Assembly (NCBI GenBank): GCA_937885465.1
Contig: CAKZZM010000177.1
Coordinates: 1-64,000, forward strand
Length of the DNA stretch: 64,000 nucleotides
Direction of reading: 5' to 3'
Origin: an uncultured Bacteroidales bacterium
Lineage (GTDB): Bacteria; Bacteroidota; Bacteroidia; Bacteroidales; Paludibacteraceae
Both the position numbers and the translations under genes were made by a program. This document shows positions 39,901-49,763 of the stretch, piece after piece (the stretch's first letter is position 1; every line of letters starts with the position of its first letter). The notes below the pieces were generated by a model. It was not told the origin of the DNA. It worked only from the letters and a program-made list of their open reading frames with translations, and made no database searches.

Positions 39901-41670
39901 ATGGCAGAAAACATTGAACTCCAGAACTTCGACTGGGAGGCCTACGAGAATGGTATTGACACCCAAGTAGGCAAAACAAAAGAAGAAATGACTCAAATGT
40001 ACGACAACACTCTCAACTCCGTTAAGGCAGGCGAGGTGGTAAAAGGTGTCGTAAAAGCAATTAACAAACGCGAAGTTATCGTATCTGTCGGCTTCAAGAG
40101 CGATGCTGTCGTTCCCGCATCCGAATTCCGCTACAATGAAGACTTGAAGGTCGGCGACGAGGTAGAGGTTTATGTAGAGACACCCGAAGACAAGAAAGGT
40201 CAGATTGTTCTCTCACACAAGCAGGCTCTCGCCGTTAAGAGTTGGGACCGTGTCAACGAGGCAATGGCTAACGATGAGATCGTCAAAGGTTACATTAAGT
40301 GCAAGACTAAAGGTGGTATGATCGTTGATGTACTTGGTACAGAAGCCTTCCTGCCCGGCTCGCAGATTGATGTTAAGCCTATCCGCGACTATGATGTATT
40401 CGTTGGCAAGACTATGGAATTCAAGATTGTCAAGATCAACCAAGAGTTCCGCAATGTCGTTGTCTCTCACAAGGCTCTCATCGAAGCCGAACTTGAGGCA
40501 CAGAAGCGTGAGATCGTCAGCAAATTGGAGAAAGGTCAGGTACTCGAAGGAACAGTTAAGAATATCACTTCTTACGGCGTATTCATCGACCTTGGCGGCG
40601 TGGACGGTCTTATCCATATCACCGACCTCAGCTGGGGCAGAATCAGCGATCCGAAGACTATCGTTCAACTCGACCAGAAGATCAATGTTGTTATCCTTGA
40701 CTTCGACGAGGAGAAGAAGCGTATCGCTCTCGGCTTGAAGCAACTCACTCCTCACCCATGGGACACTCTCGACCAGAATCTTAAGGTTGGTGACCATGTT
40801 AAGGGTGTTGTGGCAGTTATCGCTGATTACGGAGCATTCGTAGAAGTAGCACCCGGCGTTGAAGGTCTTATCCATATCAGCGAGATGTCATGGAGCCAGC
40901 ACCTGCGTTCTGCAAGCGACTACCTCAAGGTCGGTCAGGAAGTAGAGGCTGTTATCCTTACTCTCGACCGCGACGACCGCAAGATGTCGCTCGGTTTGAA
41001 GCAACTCAAACCCGACCCATGGGGGACAATCGAAGATAAGTATCCTGTCGGCTCAAAGCACACAGCACGCGTTCGTAACTTTACTAACTTCGGCATTTTC
41101 GTTGAGTTAGAAGAAGGCGTTGACGGGCTTATTCACATCAGCGACCTCAGTTGGACAAAGAAGATCAAACACCCGAACGAGTTCACCTCTATTGGTGCTA
41201 ATATGGATGTTATCGTTCTTGAAATAGACAAGGAGAATCGTCGCTTGTCGCTCGGTCACAAGCAACTGGAGGATAACCCATGGGAGGCTCTCGAAGCCAA
41301 ATATCCTATCGACAGCATTGCTGACGGAACTATTATCTCAGTCTCTGACAAGGGTGCCGTAGTTCGCATAGAAGAGGGTGTTGAAGGCTTCTGCTCTGCT
41401 CGCCATCTCCTCACTGAGGACAAGTCGCCGATTGCAGTTGACCAGGTATTACCTTTCAAGATTCTTGAGTTCAACCGCGATGCAAAGCGCATCCTTCTCT
41501 CACACCTCCGCACCTGGGAAGCTCCGAAAGAAGAAGAGGCTGCTAAGGTTGCTAAGAAGGCTGCCAAGAAAGAGGCCGCTCCGCAACAGGCTCCGATGGA
41601 GAAGACTACCCTCGGTGACCTCTCTGCTCTCGCACAACTGAAAGCAGAAATGGACGCAGAGAAAAAGTAA
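39901..41670 (+). CDS. rpsA: 30S ribosomal protein S1
   Basis: 589 residues with six S1 (OB-fold) repeats: near residues 43, 123, 211, 296, 383 and 470. Repeats 3-5 carry the hallmark VFIDLGGVDGLIHITDLSW type of sequence. The C-terminal 50 residues are Lys/Ala/Glu-rich (KVAKKAAKKEAAPQQAPMEK). S1 binds single-stranded mRNA and helps start translation; in Bacteroidota it is important because leaders often lack strong Shine-Dalgarno sites. Own promoter at 39803-39833, terminator at 41836-41870. Confidence 0.95.
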   Translation: MAENIELQNFDWEAYENGIDTQVGKTKEEMTQMYDNTLNSVKAGEVVKGVVKAINKREVIVSVGFKSDAVVPASEFRYNEDLKVGDEVEVYVETPEDKKGQIVLSHKQALAVKSWDRVNEAMANDEIVKGYIKCKTKGGMIVDVLGTEAFLPGSQIDVKPIRDYDVFVGKTMEFKIVKINQEFRNVVVSHKALIEAELEAQKREIVSKLEKGQVLEGTVKNITSYGVFIDLGGVDGLIHITDLSWGRISDPKTIVQLDQKINVVILDFDEEKKRIALGLKQLTPHPWDTLDQNLKVGDHVKGVVAVIADYGAFVEVAPGVEGLIHISEMSWSQHLRSASDYLKVGQEVEAVILTLDRDDRKMSLGLKQLKPDPWGTIEDKYPVGSKHTARVRNFTNFGIFVELEEGVDGLIHISDLSWTKKIKHPNEFTSIGANMDVIVLEIDKENRRLSLGHKQLEDNPWEALEAKYPIDSIADGTIISVSDKGAVVRIEEGVEGFCSARHLLTEDKSPIAVDQVLPFKILEFNRDAKRILLSHLRTWEAPKEEEAAKVAKKAAKKEAAPQQAPMEKTTLGDLSALAQLKAEMDAEKK

Positions 41671-41674
41671 AGAG

Positions 41675-41726
41675 CAGAGAACATCTCCGAATGTTCATAC
41701 TTAGTGGAGAACATCTCCGAACGTTC
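41675..41726 (+). repeat. Two R1 hairpin repeats behind rpsA
   Basis: Diverged R1 cores (GAACATCTCCGAATGTTC near 41679-41696 and GAACATCTCCGAACGTTC at 41709-41726) directly after the rpsA stop. Confidence 0.75.
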
Positions 41727-41749
41727 ATACTTATTGAAAGGGCATTGAA

Positions 41750-41804
41750 CATTTAAAGAGCATTTAAACAGCGTTGAAACAGCGTTTAAACAGCGTTGAA
41801 AAGT
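41750..41804. repeat. Five 11-bp tandem repeats
   Basis: CATTTAAAGAG, CATTTAAACAG, CGTTGAAACAG, CGTTTAAACAG, CGTTGAAAAGT. Period 11 bp. A 19-nt piece of this array also occurs in the TonB receptor gene at 11868-11886. Confidence 0.75.
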
Positions 41805-41835
41805 CCTTAAAATAGGCGAATAAGCGCGATTATAG

Positions 41836-41870
41836 AAAATGAGCAACGGATAACTTCCGCTGCTCATTTT
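41836..41870 (+). terminator. Terminator behind rpsA
   Basis: AAAATGAGCA (41836-41845) pairs with TGCTCATTTT (41861-41870); the inner bases GGA and TCC also pair. It ends in TTTTTATA. It sits 165 nt behind the rpsA stop with R1 and 11-bp repeats in between. Confidence 0.75.
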
Positions 41871-41914
41871 TATACATTTACTACCCTTGCATCCGAATTT
41901 CAATCAACAACGAT

Positions 41915-42127
41915 ATGGCAATGGAAAAAGCGTACAAAAAACGCATTGCAGACATCATCTTAGAGCGCCGTTTACAAGGCAAAGGTACAATCTTGATAGA
42001 AAGTCCCAAATGGTGTGGCAATGACGCCATCAACCAAGCTGCCAAGACTCTGCAGAAATTAGCAGGAAGGATAGACGACACCAAACCGCTAAACGCTTTT
42101 GTCAACTACACTCTCGACAACCAATAA
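41915..42127 (+). pseudogene. Remnant of a DUF4143-type AAA ATPase
   Basis: 70 codons. The N-terminus (YKKRIADIILERRLQGKGTI, LIESPKWCG) is the start of the AAA_14/DUF4143 ATP-binding family, where WCGKTT is expected. Here the frame jumps after WCG to a piece (INQAAKTLQKLAGRIDDTKP, LNAFVNYTLDNQ) that resembles the far C-terminus of the same family. The P-loop Lys-Thr, the ATPase and the DUF4143 domain are all missing. An internal deletion that kept frame is the likely cause, as in the MmeI-like gene. A short product is possible but could not bind ATP. Confidence 0.55.
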
Positions 42128-42261
42128 ACACCCATTCAGACGCGGACAAACAACGACGTTTACACCCGCTTATAGAGTCATAGCGCACTATGGCTCTGTT
42201 TTTTTATCAAATAACAAACCTATATTACCAAATAACAAACGTCTTACTTACAAATTTGCAG

Positions 42262-42269
42262 TACCTTTG
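42262..42269 (+). promoter_or_regulatory. -7 box of the PUL operon promoter
   Basis: TACCTTTG fits the Bacteroidota -7 consensus and lies 26 nt before the first PUL start. No TTG is found 20 nt upstream, so the -33 element is weak or absent, which would suit a promoter needing an activator. Confidence 0.4.
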
Positions 42270-42294
42270 CATAGTCGTAAAATCTGATACTGCA

Positions 42295-44232
42295 ATGAAG
42301 AGACGTTTATCATATTTTCTACCTCTTTTCTTTCCTGTTTTTTTGGGTGCCACGCCATCGTTACGCTTGGTTCCTTCCTACGAGTCTTGCAGCTATTATC
42401 TCAGCGAAGTTGAGTCTGATAGTGTTGTAATACGTTATCGTGCGAAGGGCAGTGTATCTTGGCAGCAAGCTTACCCGCCATATCATGACACAAAGTTGCA
42501 TGAGTACCGCGGAAGCCTCGTGCGTCTTACCGCTGCGTGTACGTATGAAGTAATATGTTATCACCAAGACGATAGTATCATTTCTGAGTTTACCACATGG
42601 TCAGACACTCCTCCCATAGCTCGTCACATCAAGCTAAATAGCTTGAAGAAAGAAAAAGGTGGCAATATTGTATTAAAGGGGCTACATGGCACCGAAAATG
42701 GGTGGATAATGATAACAGGCAACAAACCTATCCGTTCTAACGGAGAGGCTGAGGCGGCACTTCTGATAGACGATTGTAGTTTTCTTTTGTTCGATGGGCT
42801 CACTGTGACCGGCGGACATCTACACGGAATAAAAACCGGCAAGCATGCCGAGCAAATCCGCTTCAGTAATTGTGACATCAGCCATTGGGGACGAATCCCG
42901 ATGTCACAGGATTCGTCAGGTCATTTTCTTGACGATATCGGACAACCCGTTAACAACGATGCCGGTATATGTATCTACAAGTCGCACAATATCGTCGTGG
43001 AACGCTCCTACATTCATGATCCCAATGGCAAGACCAACACTTGGAACGGCACGGTAGAGATGGGGGAGTATGTCGGTCGCTCGTATGTTTTCTCGCACCC
43101 TCAGGGACCTAACGCTATATACGTGATGCAAGCACGCGGCGGTATAGTGCTCCGTTACAACGACCTTGTGGGCAGTCAAACACATCGTTATAACGATCCG
43201 ATAGAAGCATGGCAGAACAGAGAGGTGAATGGAGGGTTTGCCTACGATGCCGACATCTACGGCAACATGATTGCTTTCGGACAAGACGATGGCATAGAAC
43301 TGGACGGCGGACAGTGTAACGTGCGCGTGTATGACAATAGAATAGAGCAAGTATATTGCGGAATCAGCACTGCGCCTAATCGTAAGGGACCGTCATACAT
43401 CTTCAACAACCTGCTTTGGAACATGACCAACTCGCTTGGTAACAGCGGCAATGCAATCAAGAACGGCGGTGGCGACACTTTCACCCAAGGCAGACAGTAT
43501 CTCTTTCATAACACCATTATTCATGATGGGGGAGGCATGGCAGGCGTAGGCTACGGCAAAGACGAGAATCGCGAGTTGTTCATTGCCACACTACGCAACA
43601 ACATCATCCTCTCTTTGCGTTCCGACAAGAGCACCGAGCGTAAAGGACTATGCATCAACGACCCACACCTCAACCCTGCTTGCGACTTCGATTATGACTA
43701 CCTCGGTAATATATGTAACCGCAGCAGCCGAGGTTCTGTTTGTGCCGTTGACGGTGCGGAGGCACACGCTGTGTATGGCAGACCCGCTTTTCACAACATG
43801 CAACAGGGTGTCTTTACGCTTGATAAACGCGACAAACACATCGGCAAAGGGGAGTTCCTGCCGGGCTTCAGCAATGTAACACATCCCACAGCAGGTGCCT
43901 TTGAGTTTGGCTCTTGTTCTCTGACACCCAAACGTCCGATAGACGGTGAGGCAGACAAGTACTGCGTCACACTGATTAATGAAACACCTCAACAAGTGCG
44001 GATACGGCTCGGCAAAGTCGGAACCGGCAATTACTCTATTCGCATGGCTGAAGATATGGCGGCATGGATATCGGTCAGCACAAACAGAAAGAAATTAAAA
44101 GACAACAGCGAGCTGATTATCACACTACAAAGAAAAGACAGCACCACTCCTTATTGGCAAAACGGAGTGCTCTTTGTTCGGTTTGACAACGGCTACTCTA
44201 TACCCATAACCGTAAATACACCATTGTTATGA
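42295..44232 (+). CDS. Secreted right-handed beta-helix protein, PUL gene 1
   Basis: 645 residues from the ATG at 42295; the earlier ATG at 42190 lies before the promoter box. Signal peptide about 1-20. An N-terminal FN3-like part (residues 22-110; RLVPSYESCSYYLSEVESDS) is followed by a parallel beta-helix (about 130-520) with coils such as LLFDGLTVTGGHLHGIKTGK, DGIELDGGQCNVRVYDNRIE and NAIKNGGGDTFTQGRQYLFH. A small beta-domain ends the protein. Such proteins are annotated as pectate lyase-like or right-handed beta-helix proteins; catalytic residues cannot be named here. Paralogue of the next gene, with which it overlaps by 4 nt. Confidence 0.7.
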   Translation: MKRRLSYFLPLFFPVFLGATPSLRLVPSYESCSYYLSEVESDSVVIRYRAKGSVSWQQAYPPYHDTKLHEYRGSLVRLTAACTYEVICYHQDDSIISEFTTWSDTPPIARHIKLNSLKKEKGGNIVLKGLHGTENGWIMITGNKPIRSNGEAEAALLIDDCSFLLFDGLTVTGGHLHGIKTGKHAEQIRFSNCDISHWGRIPMSQDSSGHFLDDIGQPVNNDAGICIYKSHNIVVERSYIHDPNGKTNTWNGTVEMGEYVGRSYVFSHPQGPNAIYVMQARGGIVLRYNDLVGSQTHRYNDPIEAWQNREVNGGFAYDADIYGNMIAFGQDDGIELDGGQCNVRVYDNRIEQVYCGISTAPNRKGPSYIFNNLLWNMTNSLGNSGNAIKNGGGDTFTQGRQYLFHNTIIHDGGGMAGVGYGKDENRELFIATLRNNIILSLRSDKSTERKGLCINDPHLNPACDFDYDYLGNICNRSSRGSVCAVDGAEAHAVYGRPAFHNMQQGVFTLDKRDKHIGKGEFLPGFSNVTHPTAGAFEFGSCSLTPKRPIDGEADKYCVTLINETPQQVRIRLGKVGTGNYSIRMAEDMAAWISVSTNRKKLKDNSELIITLQRKDSTTPYWQNGVLFVRFDNGYSIPITVNTPLL

Positions 44233-46526
44233 AACGCATTGCATTATTATCTTTTCTCATAACAGCGTCTCTATACGTGGCAGCAACCTCATTCGAACTG
44301 TACCCGACTTTCGAGAACTGCAGTTATTACTTCACACCGGATGTATCATATAGCATCGCTCCGTGTTGGGACACCGATAGCCTGGTGCGCGTCCGATACC
44401 GCGCTACAGGTTCATCAGAGTGGCTGACAGCCTATCGACCCGTCTATGACAGTACTAAACAGCAGTTCCGCGGCTCACTCTTCCACCTGACAGAAGACAC
44501 CGATTATGAGGTTGTTGTAAGCATCAACACACAAAGTGGTTGGATACAGGCGGCTATCGACACTGTCCGCACATGGACAAGCAACCCGCCGCTCAAAAGC
44601 ACGCTCAAGCTCAGTCTGCTCGGTGCCTACAAAACCGGACAACCGCTCGTCCTTAATGCAATGAAAGGAACAGCTAACGGCTGGATAAAAGTGGTAGGTA
44701 ACGTTCCTGTTCATGCAGGCAACAGTGCCGACAACGCCATCAATATCACTAACTGCGAGTACCTTATCCTCGAGGGTTTTACCGTGACAGGTGGTCGTAT
44801 CAACGGCATCAACATCGACCAGTCGTGCCGTAACATACGTATCATTGGGGCAGACATCTCCGAATGGGGCAGAGTGCCCGTTGACCAAGTGTATCTCGAC
44901 GACAAAAACAATTATCCCGAATCTAAATACAAGAACTACGATGCTTCTTACCTTGACGAGCGCAAGGAGCTTATTCGTAACGATGCCGGTATAGCTATCG
45001 TCACTTCGGCTAACGACGAAAGTCGAACCCGTTTCAACTTCGTTGTCGAGCGCTGCTATATCCATGACCAAAACGGCTATGCCAATCCGTGGTATGGCAC
45101 CCGCCTCTTCGGCACAGGTGCCGGTATCCCTTTTAGCTTCAAACATCCTCAGGGACCACACGCTATGTACGTCCGCAGTAGTGGCAGTGTAGTAGTACGC
45201 TACAACGACTTTGCAGGGTCGGACATCAGCCGCTTGCACGATGCCTGTGGAGGAATGGACAACGGCAAACCTCTCGGAGGGTGGTATCGCGATACGGATA
45301 TCTACGGCAACTACTTCGGCTTTGGTCAAGACGATGGCATCGAACTGGACGGTAGCCAGATGAACGTGCGTATGTACGACAACCGTATTGAGCAGTTCCG
45401 TTGCGGTGTCAGCGCCGCACCTTGTTTAGCGGGTCCATCATACCTTATCAGCAACGTGGTGGCGGACCTCGGCGACTCGGAACGCGACCATGGAGCTGCA
45501 ATGAAGAACGGAGGTGGAGACACCTACTCTAAAGGACTGATACACTATCTCCACAACACAATCTACGTTGACGCAAGTTGCATTGCATCCGTAGGTTATG
45601 GTTCGGATAGTAATCAGGGAATGTTTCAAGGGTTCACTCGAAACAATATTCTCTACTGCACCGTCAAAAACAGTAACTACGGCGGCAACTGCATACACGA
45701 GACAGCCACGCACCCCAACTGCAGCTACGACTATGACCTACTCACCAACTCTAAGCTGAGCGGCAGGCAGGGAGTGGTGTACGTGCAAGCTCCTAACAGC
45801 GAGCAACATGCCGTTAAGGGAGACCCGCAGTTCACCGATATTGACCATCGTGTATTGACGCTTAATTCCAATAGTCCTGCAAGAGGTCAAGGGCTGTTCC
45901 TTAGCGGCATATCTGACACTATCGCACCGGATATGGGAGCATTCCAATACGGTACCGGCTCACTCTACCCCAAACGACCGCTACCGGCAGAGGCGGATAA
46001 GTATCAAGTGCGTATCAACCCGCACGGATACGCCACGCTAACACTTACATCCATTGCTAACGATGACATGACGTTTGTTATACGCTCAGACAAAGAGGTG
46101 CAACAATGGCTCAGTCATAACCGCCAAGATAGCACCATACTTGCGTCCGAAGCCGTTGTTACTATAACCTTACATGCTGACATTCCTGCCGACATGACCA
46201 TACTTCCTAAGGGCGTCATCTTCGTGCGTTTCAGCAACGGTCTCTCTATACCGATCAGCATAGTAACGGATGACGCTGAGCCGCAACGAGAGGCTTTGGC
46301 TGTCATCAACACCTACTCATCCGGTATTAGATTATGCGGCACTCAAATGATGGTGGATACACAACACGCAGGAATCCTCACAGTGTTCAATGCCGTTGGA
46401 CAAGAAGTGCTAAACTCTGTAGTAGAGACAGGAACTAACACCATCATTATAAATGGTCTTGCCACCGGTGTATATGTGGCGACATTAGGGGAAACACGAT
46501 ATAAATTCATTTGGACCGATAACTGA
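44229..46526 (+). CDS. Secreted right-handed beta-helix protein with T9SS-type sorting tail, PUL gene 2
   Basis: 765 residues, signal peptide about 1-19. It repeats the plan of its neighbour (FELYPTFENCSYYFTPDVSY; GFGQDDGIELDGSQMNVRMY; ISNVVADLGDSERDHGAAMK NGGGD) and adds a C-terminal beta-domain of about 75 residues (GILTVFNAVGQEVLNSVVET, then GLATGVYVATLGETRYKF) of the type A sorting kind, so it should be exported by the type IX system and attached to the cell surface. Clearly homologous over the whole helix to 42295-44232, a tandem duplication with strong divergence. Starts 4 nt inside the previous gene and overlaps the SusC start by 1 nt. Confidence 0.75.
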   Translation: MKRIALLSFLITASLYVAATSFELYPTFENCSYYFTPDVSYSIAPCWDTDSLVRVRYRATGSSEWLTAYRPVYDSTKQQFRGSLFHLTEDTDYEVVVSINTQSGWIQAAIDTVRTWTSNPPLKSTLKLSLLGAYKTGQPLVLNAMKGTANGWIKVVGNVPVHAGNSADNAINITNCEYLILEGFTVTGGRINGINIDQSCRNIRIIGADISEWGRVPVDQVYLDDKNNYPESKYKNYDASYLDERKELIRNDAGIAIVTSANDESRTRFNFVVERCYIHDQNGYANPWYGTRLFGTGAGIPFSFKHPQGPHAMYVRSSGSVVVRYNDFAGSDISRLHDACGGMDNGKPLGGWYRDTDIYGNYFGFGQDDGIELDGSQMNVRMYDNRIEQFRCGVSAAPCLAGPSYLISNVVADLGDSERDHGAAMKNGGGDTYSKGLIHYLHNTIYVDASCIASVGYGSDSNQGMFQGFTRNNILYCTVKNSNYGGNCIHETATHPNCSYDYDLLTNSKLSGRQGVVYVQAPNSEQHAVKGDPQFTDIDHRVLTLNSNSPARGQGLFLSGISDTIAPDMGAFQYGTGSLYPKRPLPAEADKYQVRINPHGYATLTLTSIANDDMTFVIRSDKEVQQWLSHNRQDSTILASEAVVTITLHADIPADMTILPKGVIFVRFSNGLSIPISIVTDDAEPQREALAVINTYSSGIRLCGTQMMVDTQHAGILTVFNAVGQEVLNSVVETGTNTIIINGLATGVYVATLGETRYKFIWTDN

Positions 46527-49500
46527 TGAAAAAAACACTGCTCACTATTATTGTTTCTGCCGTCTGCCTGTTTGCCTCTGCTGAAGGCAGAACCATTACA
46601 GGAAGCGTCATCGATGTTGATGGTGAAGCGCTTGTCGGTGCCACGGTTCTTGTCAAAGGCACCACACTCGGCACCATCACGGACATCGACGGACACTTCA
46701 GCATCGCTGTGCCCGACAATGCCAAGGTCATAGTTGTCTCTATGGTGGGAATGGAGACACAAGAGACGTTGCTCGACCGCAAGCGACAGTCATACACCAT
46801 CCGCCTCGCAGAGAACACTGAGGTACTCGACGATGTGGTGGTTATAGGCTATACCACCGTTCAGAAACGCGACTTGACCGGTGCCGTCTCGTCAGTAAGT
46901 GGTAGGTCACTTGCGTCTATCCCTATTGCCAATACCGAGTCTGCCCTCGCCGGACGTATGGCAGGTGTGCATGTCATCGTGGCAGACGGCGCACCGGATG
47001 CCGACGTGCAGATAAGAGTGAGAGGTGGAGGATCTATCACGCAAGACAACAACCCGCTATACATCGTCGATGGATTTCCGATGGATAATATATCCGATAT
47101 CTCTGCTTCAGACATTGAATCAATCGATGTTCTGAAAGACGCGTCCTCTACCGCCATCTATGGTGCACGAGGAGCTAATGGTGTAGTGATTATCACTACC
47201 AAGTCCGCCAAAGCGGGCAGAACACAGGTCAGTTACAACGGCTTTTTTCAAACCAAACATGCTACGAAGAAATACGACGTGCTTGACTCATACGAGTATG
47301 TCAAACTGCAATACGAGCTTAATCATCTCAAGTATAATGGCGAGATGAACAGTTTCATCTCCATGTTCGGCGACCCTGACGACTACGACATCTACCGACT
47401 TATCCCTGCCCGTGATAGCCAAGATGAGATGTATGGCAGGTGGGCAATGGGACACTCTCATAACCTCAGCATCAACGGAGGTAACGATAAAACAAAGTTC
47501 AATGCCAGTTTCACCTACCTCAACGAAGAAGGTGTCATGCGCAACTCGTCACAAGAGAGATATAACGTCAACTTCAAACTCAACCACGACTTCTTCAACC
47601 GTCTGCGACTCGACCTCTCTACTTACTACACTAACAGCACCGTCTATGGAGCCGGAACATCAGCGAACTCCGCTACACAGATAAAGAATGCCGTCAGTTT
47701 TCGCCCTGTCCTCGGTAAGAATAGCTACATGGGCGAGGATGCAGGACTGTCACAAGACGACTACGAAGATATCGAGGCACAGAGCGAGTTGTACGACCCC
47801 ATCACTCTCATTGATCAGGACTACAAACGACGCAGACGTTCGGAGCTGAACGCCAATGTTGCACTTACATGGAAAATAATCAAACAACTGAGTTGGAAGA
47901 GCGAGTTCGGCATCATGGCTTCTTCTCAAGAGACACGTCGTTTTTATGGACCTATCACCTCTACCGGACGCAGCAACGGTAGGCTACCGGTCGCTGAACT
48001 CACGAACCTCAGCAAACCGCGCTGGCGCACTGCACACACGTTAACCTACAAACAGACCATCAATAAAATCCATAGCATCAACGCTGTCATCGGCTTCGAA
48101 GCAACATCACAGAAGTGGCAACAGGCAACGAGTATGACACGCCTCCTACCTGCCGACATTCAACCGGAAGAAGCGTTCTCGAGAATGCAGTTCGGCTCTC
48201 AAGAGCATACCACCACACTCGTCAACCCCGATACACGTCTTGCCTCGTTCTTCGGCAGGGCACAATACACGCTGAAAGATAAGTACCTTTTCACGGCGAC
48301 CGTGCGTGCCGATGGAAGCAGTAAGTTCGCCAAAGGACACCGCTGGGGAGTGTTCCCGTCAGGAGCCTTCGCATGGCGTCTGTCAGGAGAAGAATGGATG
48401 CGACCCGCCGATAAATGGCTTGACGACCTCAAACTACGAATCAGCTACGGAGCTGCCGGTAACAACCGCATCGATGATGACCTTTGGAGAAAGACATACG
48501 TGGGTACAGTCAGCAAACCCTACGCAGGCTTCGGCAATACTCCAAACCTCTATTACACCTCATCATCGGCTTTACTCACCAACCCCGACCTCAAATGGGA
48601 AACAACGGTGACACGCAACGCCGGCTTTGACATAGCACTCTTCCATAGCCGACTAACCGCCAACTTCGACATCTACTACAACACTACACGCGACCTGCTG
48701 CTTCAGTCAATCATACCTGAAAGTACAGGGTATAGCGAGCAACAAAAGAACATCGGACAGACATCCAACCGAGGGGTGGAACTGACGCTGAACGGAGTGA
48801 TTGTGGAAAAGAAAAACTGGTCGCTCTCCGTCGGATTTAATATCGGTGCCAACCGCAACAGAGTGGATAAGTTAGTCGATAACGAGATGGTGTTCTACCG
48901 CAGCGATTGGGCGTCAGGACTGCGCGAATCAGACGACTTTATTCTTAAGGTGGGCGAACCTACAGGACTTATTTACGGATATATCACCGACGGGTTCTAC
49001 ACTGTTGACGACTATGATATAGTCGGCGGACAATGGATTCTAAAAGATGGTGTCGCCAACGATCAGAATATCGTTGATTCACACTGGTCGGTGAACATGG
49101 CACCGGGTATGCCTAACCCGGGTACGCTTAAGCTTAGAGACCTTGATGGTGACGGGGTAATAACCAAAGATGGCGATAGAACAGTTATAGGCAACACTAA
49201 CCCCAAATGCAGTGGAGGATTCAATATCAACGCCCGTATGCATGGAGTGGATGTATCGGCTTTCTTCACATGGAGCTATGGTAACCAAGTGTATAATGCC
49301 AATAACATACAATTCTCCACCTACTGGAAGAAGAATTACCACAATATGCTTGCTGCCTTCGACTCAAACCACCGATTTCGTTATATTGATGACAACTTCC
49401 AGCCGGTTACTGACCCGGATGCACTGCGCGAACTGAATAAAAACGCTACTCTATGGAACCCAGGCATGAAAGTACCTGTCCTGCATTCATGGGCAATAGA

Positions 49501-49750
49501 GGACGGTTCGTTCCTACGCCTGAGTAACTTGGTTATTGGATACACACTGCCTGACAAGGTCCTGAAAAAGATGTACATGACCACACTACGTATCTACGGC
49601 ACCATCAATAACGTGTTCTGCCTCAGCCGGTATTCCGGATTCGACCCGGAAGTTAACACCAGAACTGCTACACCGCTCACGCCGGGAGTGGACTATTCAT
49701 CATACCCGAAAGCACGCTCATTCACCATCGGACTAAACGTAACATTCTAA
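46526..49750 (+). CDS. susC: SusC/RagA-type TonB-linked outer membrane transporter
   Basis: 1074 residues. Signal peptide (about 1-20), CarboxypepD_reg domain (TITGSVIDVDGEALVGATVL), the TonB-box and plug signature (VLDDVVVIGYTTVQKRDLTG, IRVRGGGSITQDNNPLYIVD, GFPMDNISDISASDIESIDV, ASSTAIYGARGANGVVIITT) and the SusC barrel. With SusD it brings oligosaccharides across the outer membrane. It is the marker gene of the PUL. The start shares one base with the stop of the previous gene; susD follows after 13 nt. Typical length. Confidence 0.95.
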   Translation: MKKTLLTIIVSAVCLFASAEGRTITGSVIDVDGEALVGATVLVKGTTLGTITDIDGHFSIAVPDNAKVIVVSMVGMETQETLLDRKRQSYTIRLAENTEVLDDVVVIGYTTVQKRDLTGAVSSVSGRSLASIPIANTESALAGRMAGVHVIVADGAPDADVQIRVRGGGSITQDNNPLYIVDGFPMDNISDISASDIESIDVLKDASSTAIYGARGANGVVIITTKSAKAGRTQVSYNGFFQTKHATKKYDVLDSYEYVKLQYELNHLKYNGEMNSFISMFGDPDDYDIYRLIPARDSQDEMYGRWAMGHSHNLSINGGNDKTKFNASFTYLNEEGVMRNSSQERYNVNFKLNHDFFNRLRLDLSTYYTNSTVYGAGTSANSATQIKNAVSFRPVLGKNSYMGEDAGLSQDDYEDIEAQSELYDPITLIDQDYKRRRRSELNANVALTWKIIKQLSWKSEFGIMASSQETRRFYGPITSTGRSNGRLPVAELTNLSKPRWRTAHTLTYKQTINKIHSINAVIGFEATSQKWQQATSMTRLLPADIQPEEAFSRMQFGSQEHTTTLVNPDTRLASFFGRAQYTLKDKYLFTATVRADGSSKFAKGHRWGVFPSGAFAWRLSGEEWMRPADKWLDDLKLRISYGAAGNNRIDDDLWRKTYVGTVSKPYAGFGNTPNLYYTSSSALLTNPDLKWETTVTRNAGFDIALFHSRLTANFDIYYNTTRDLLLQSIIPESTGYSEQQKNIGQTSNRGVELTLNGVIVEKKNWSLSVGFNIGANRNRVDKLVDNEMVFYRSDWASGLRESDDFILKVGEPTGLIYGYITDGFYTVDDYDIVGGQWILKDGVANDQNIVDSHWSVNMAPGMPNPGTLKLRDLDGDGVITKDGDRTVIGNTNPKCSGGFNINARMHGVDVSAFFTWSYGNQVYNANNIQFSTYWKKNYHNMLAAFDSNHRFRYIDDNFQPVTDPDALRELNKNATLWNPGMKVPVLHSWAIEDGSFLRLSNLVIGYTLPDKVLKKMYMTTLRIYGTINNVFCLSRYSGFDPEVNTRTATPLTPGVDYSSYPKARSFTIGLNVTF

Positions 49751-49763
49751 AAATACGGAACTC

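Noticed and set aside
44475..45329. 284-codon antisense frame inside the second beta-helix gene
   Set aside because: Antisense to a clear secreted protein; biased Val/Ala composition typical of shadow frames in high-GC codons.
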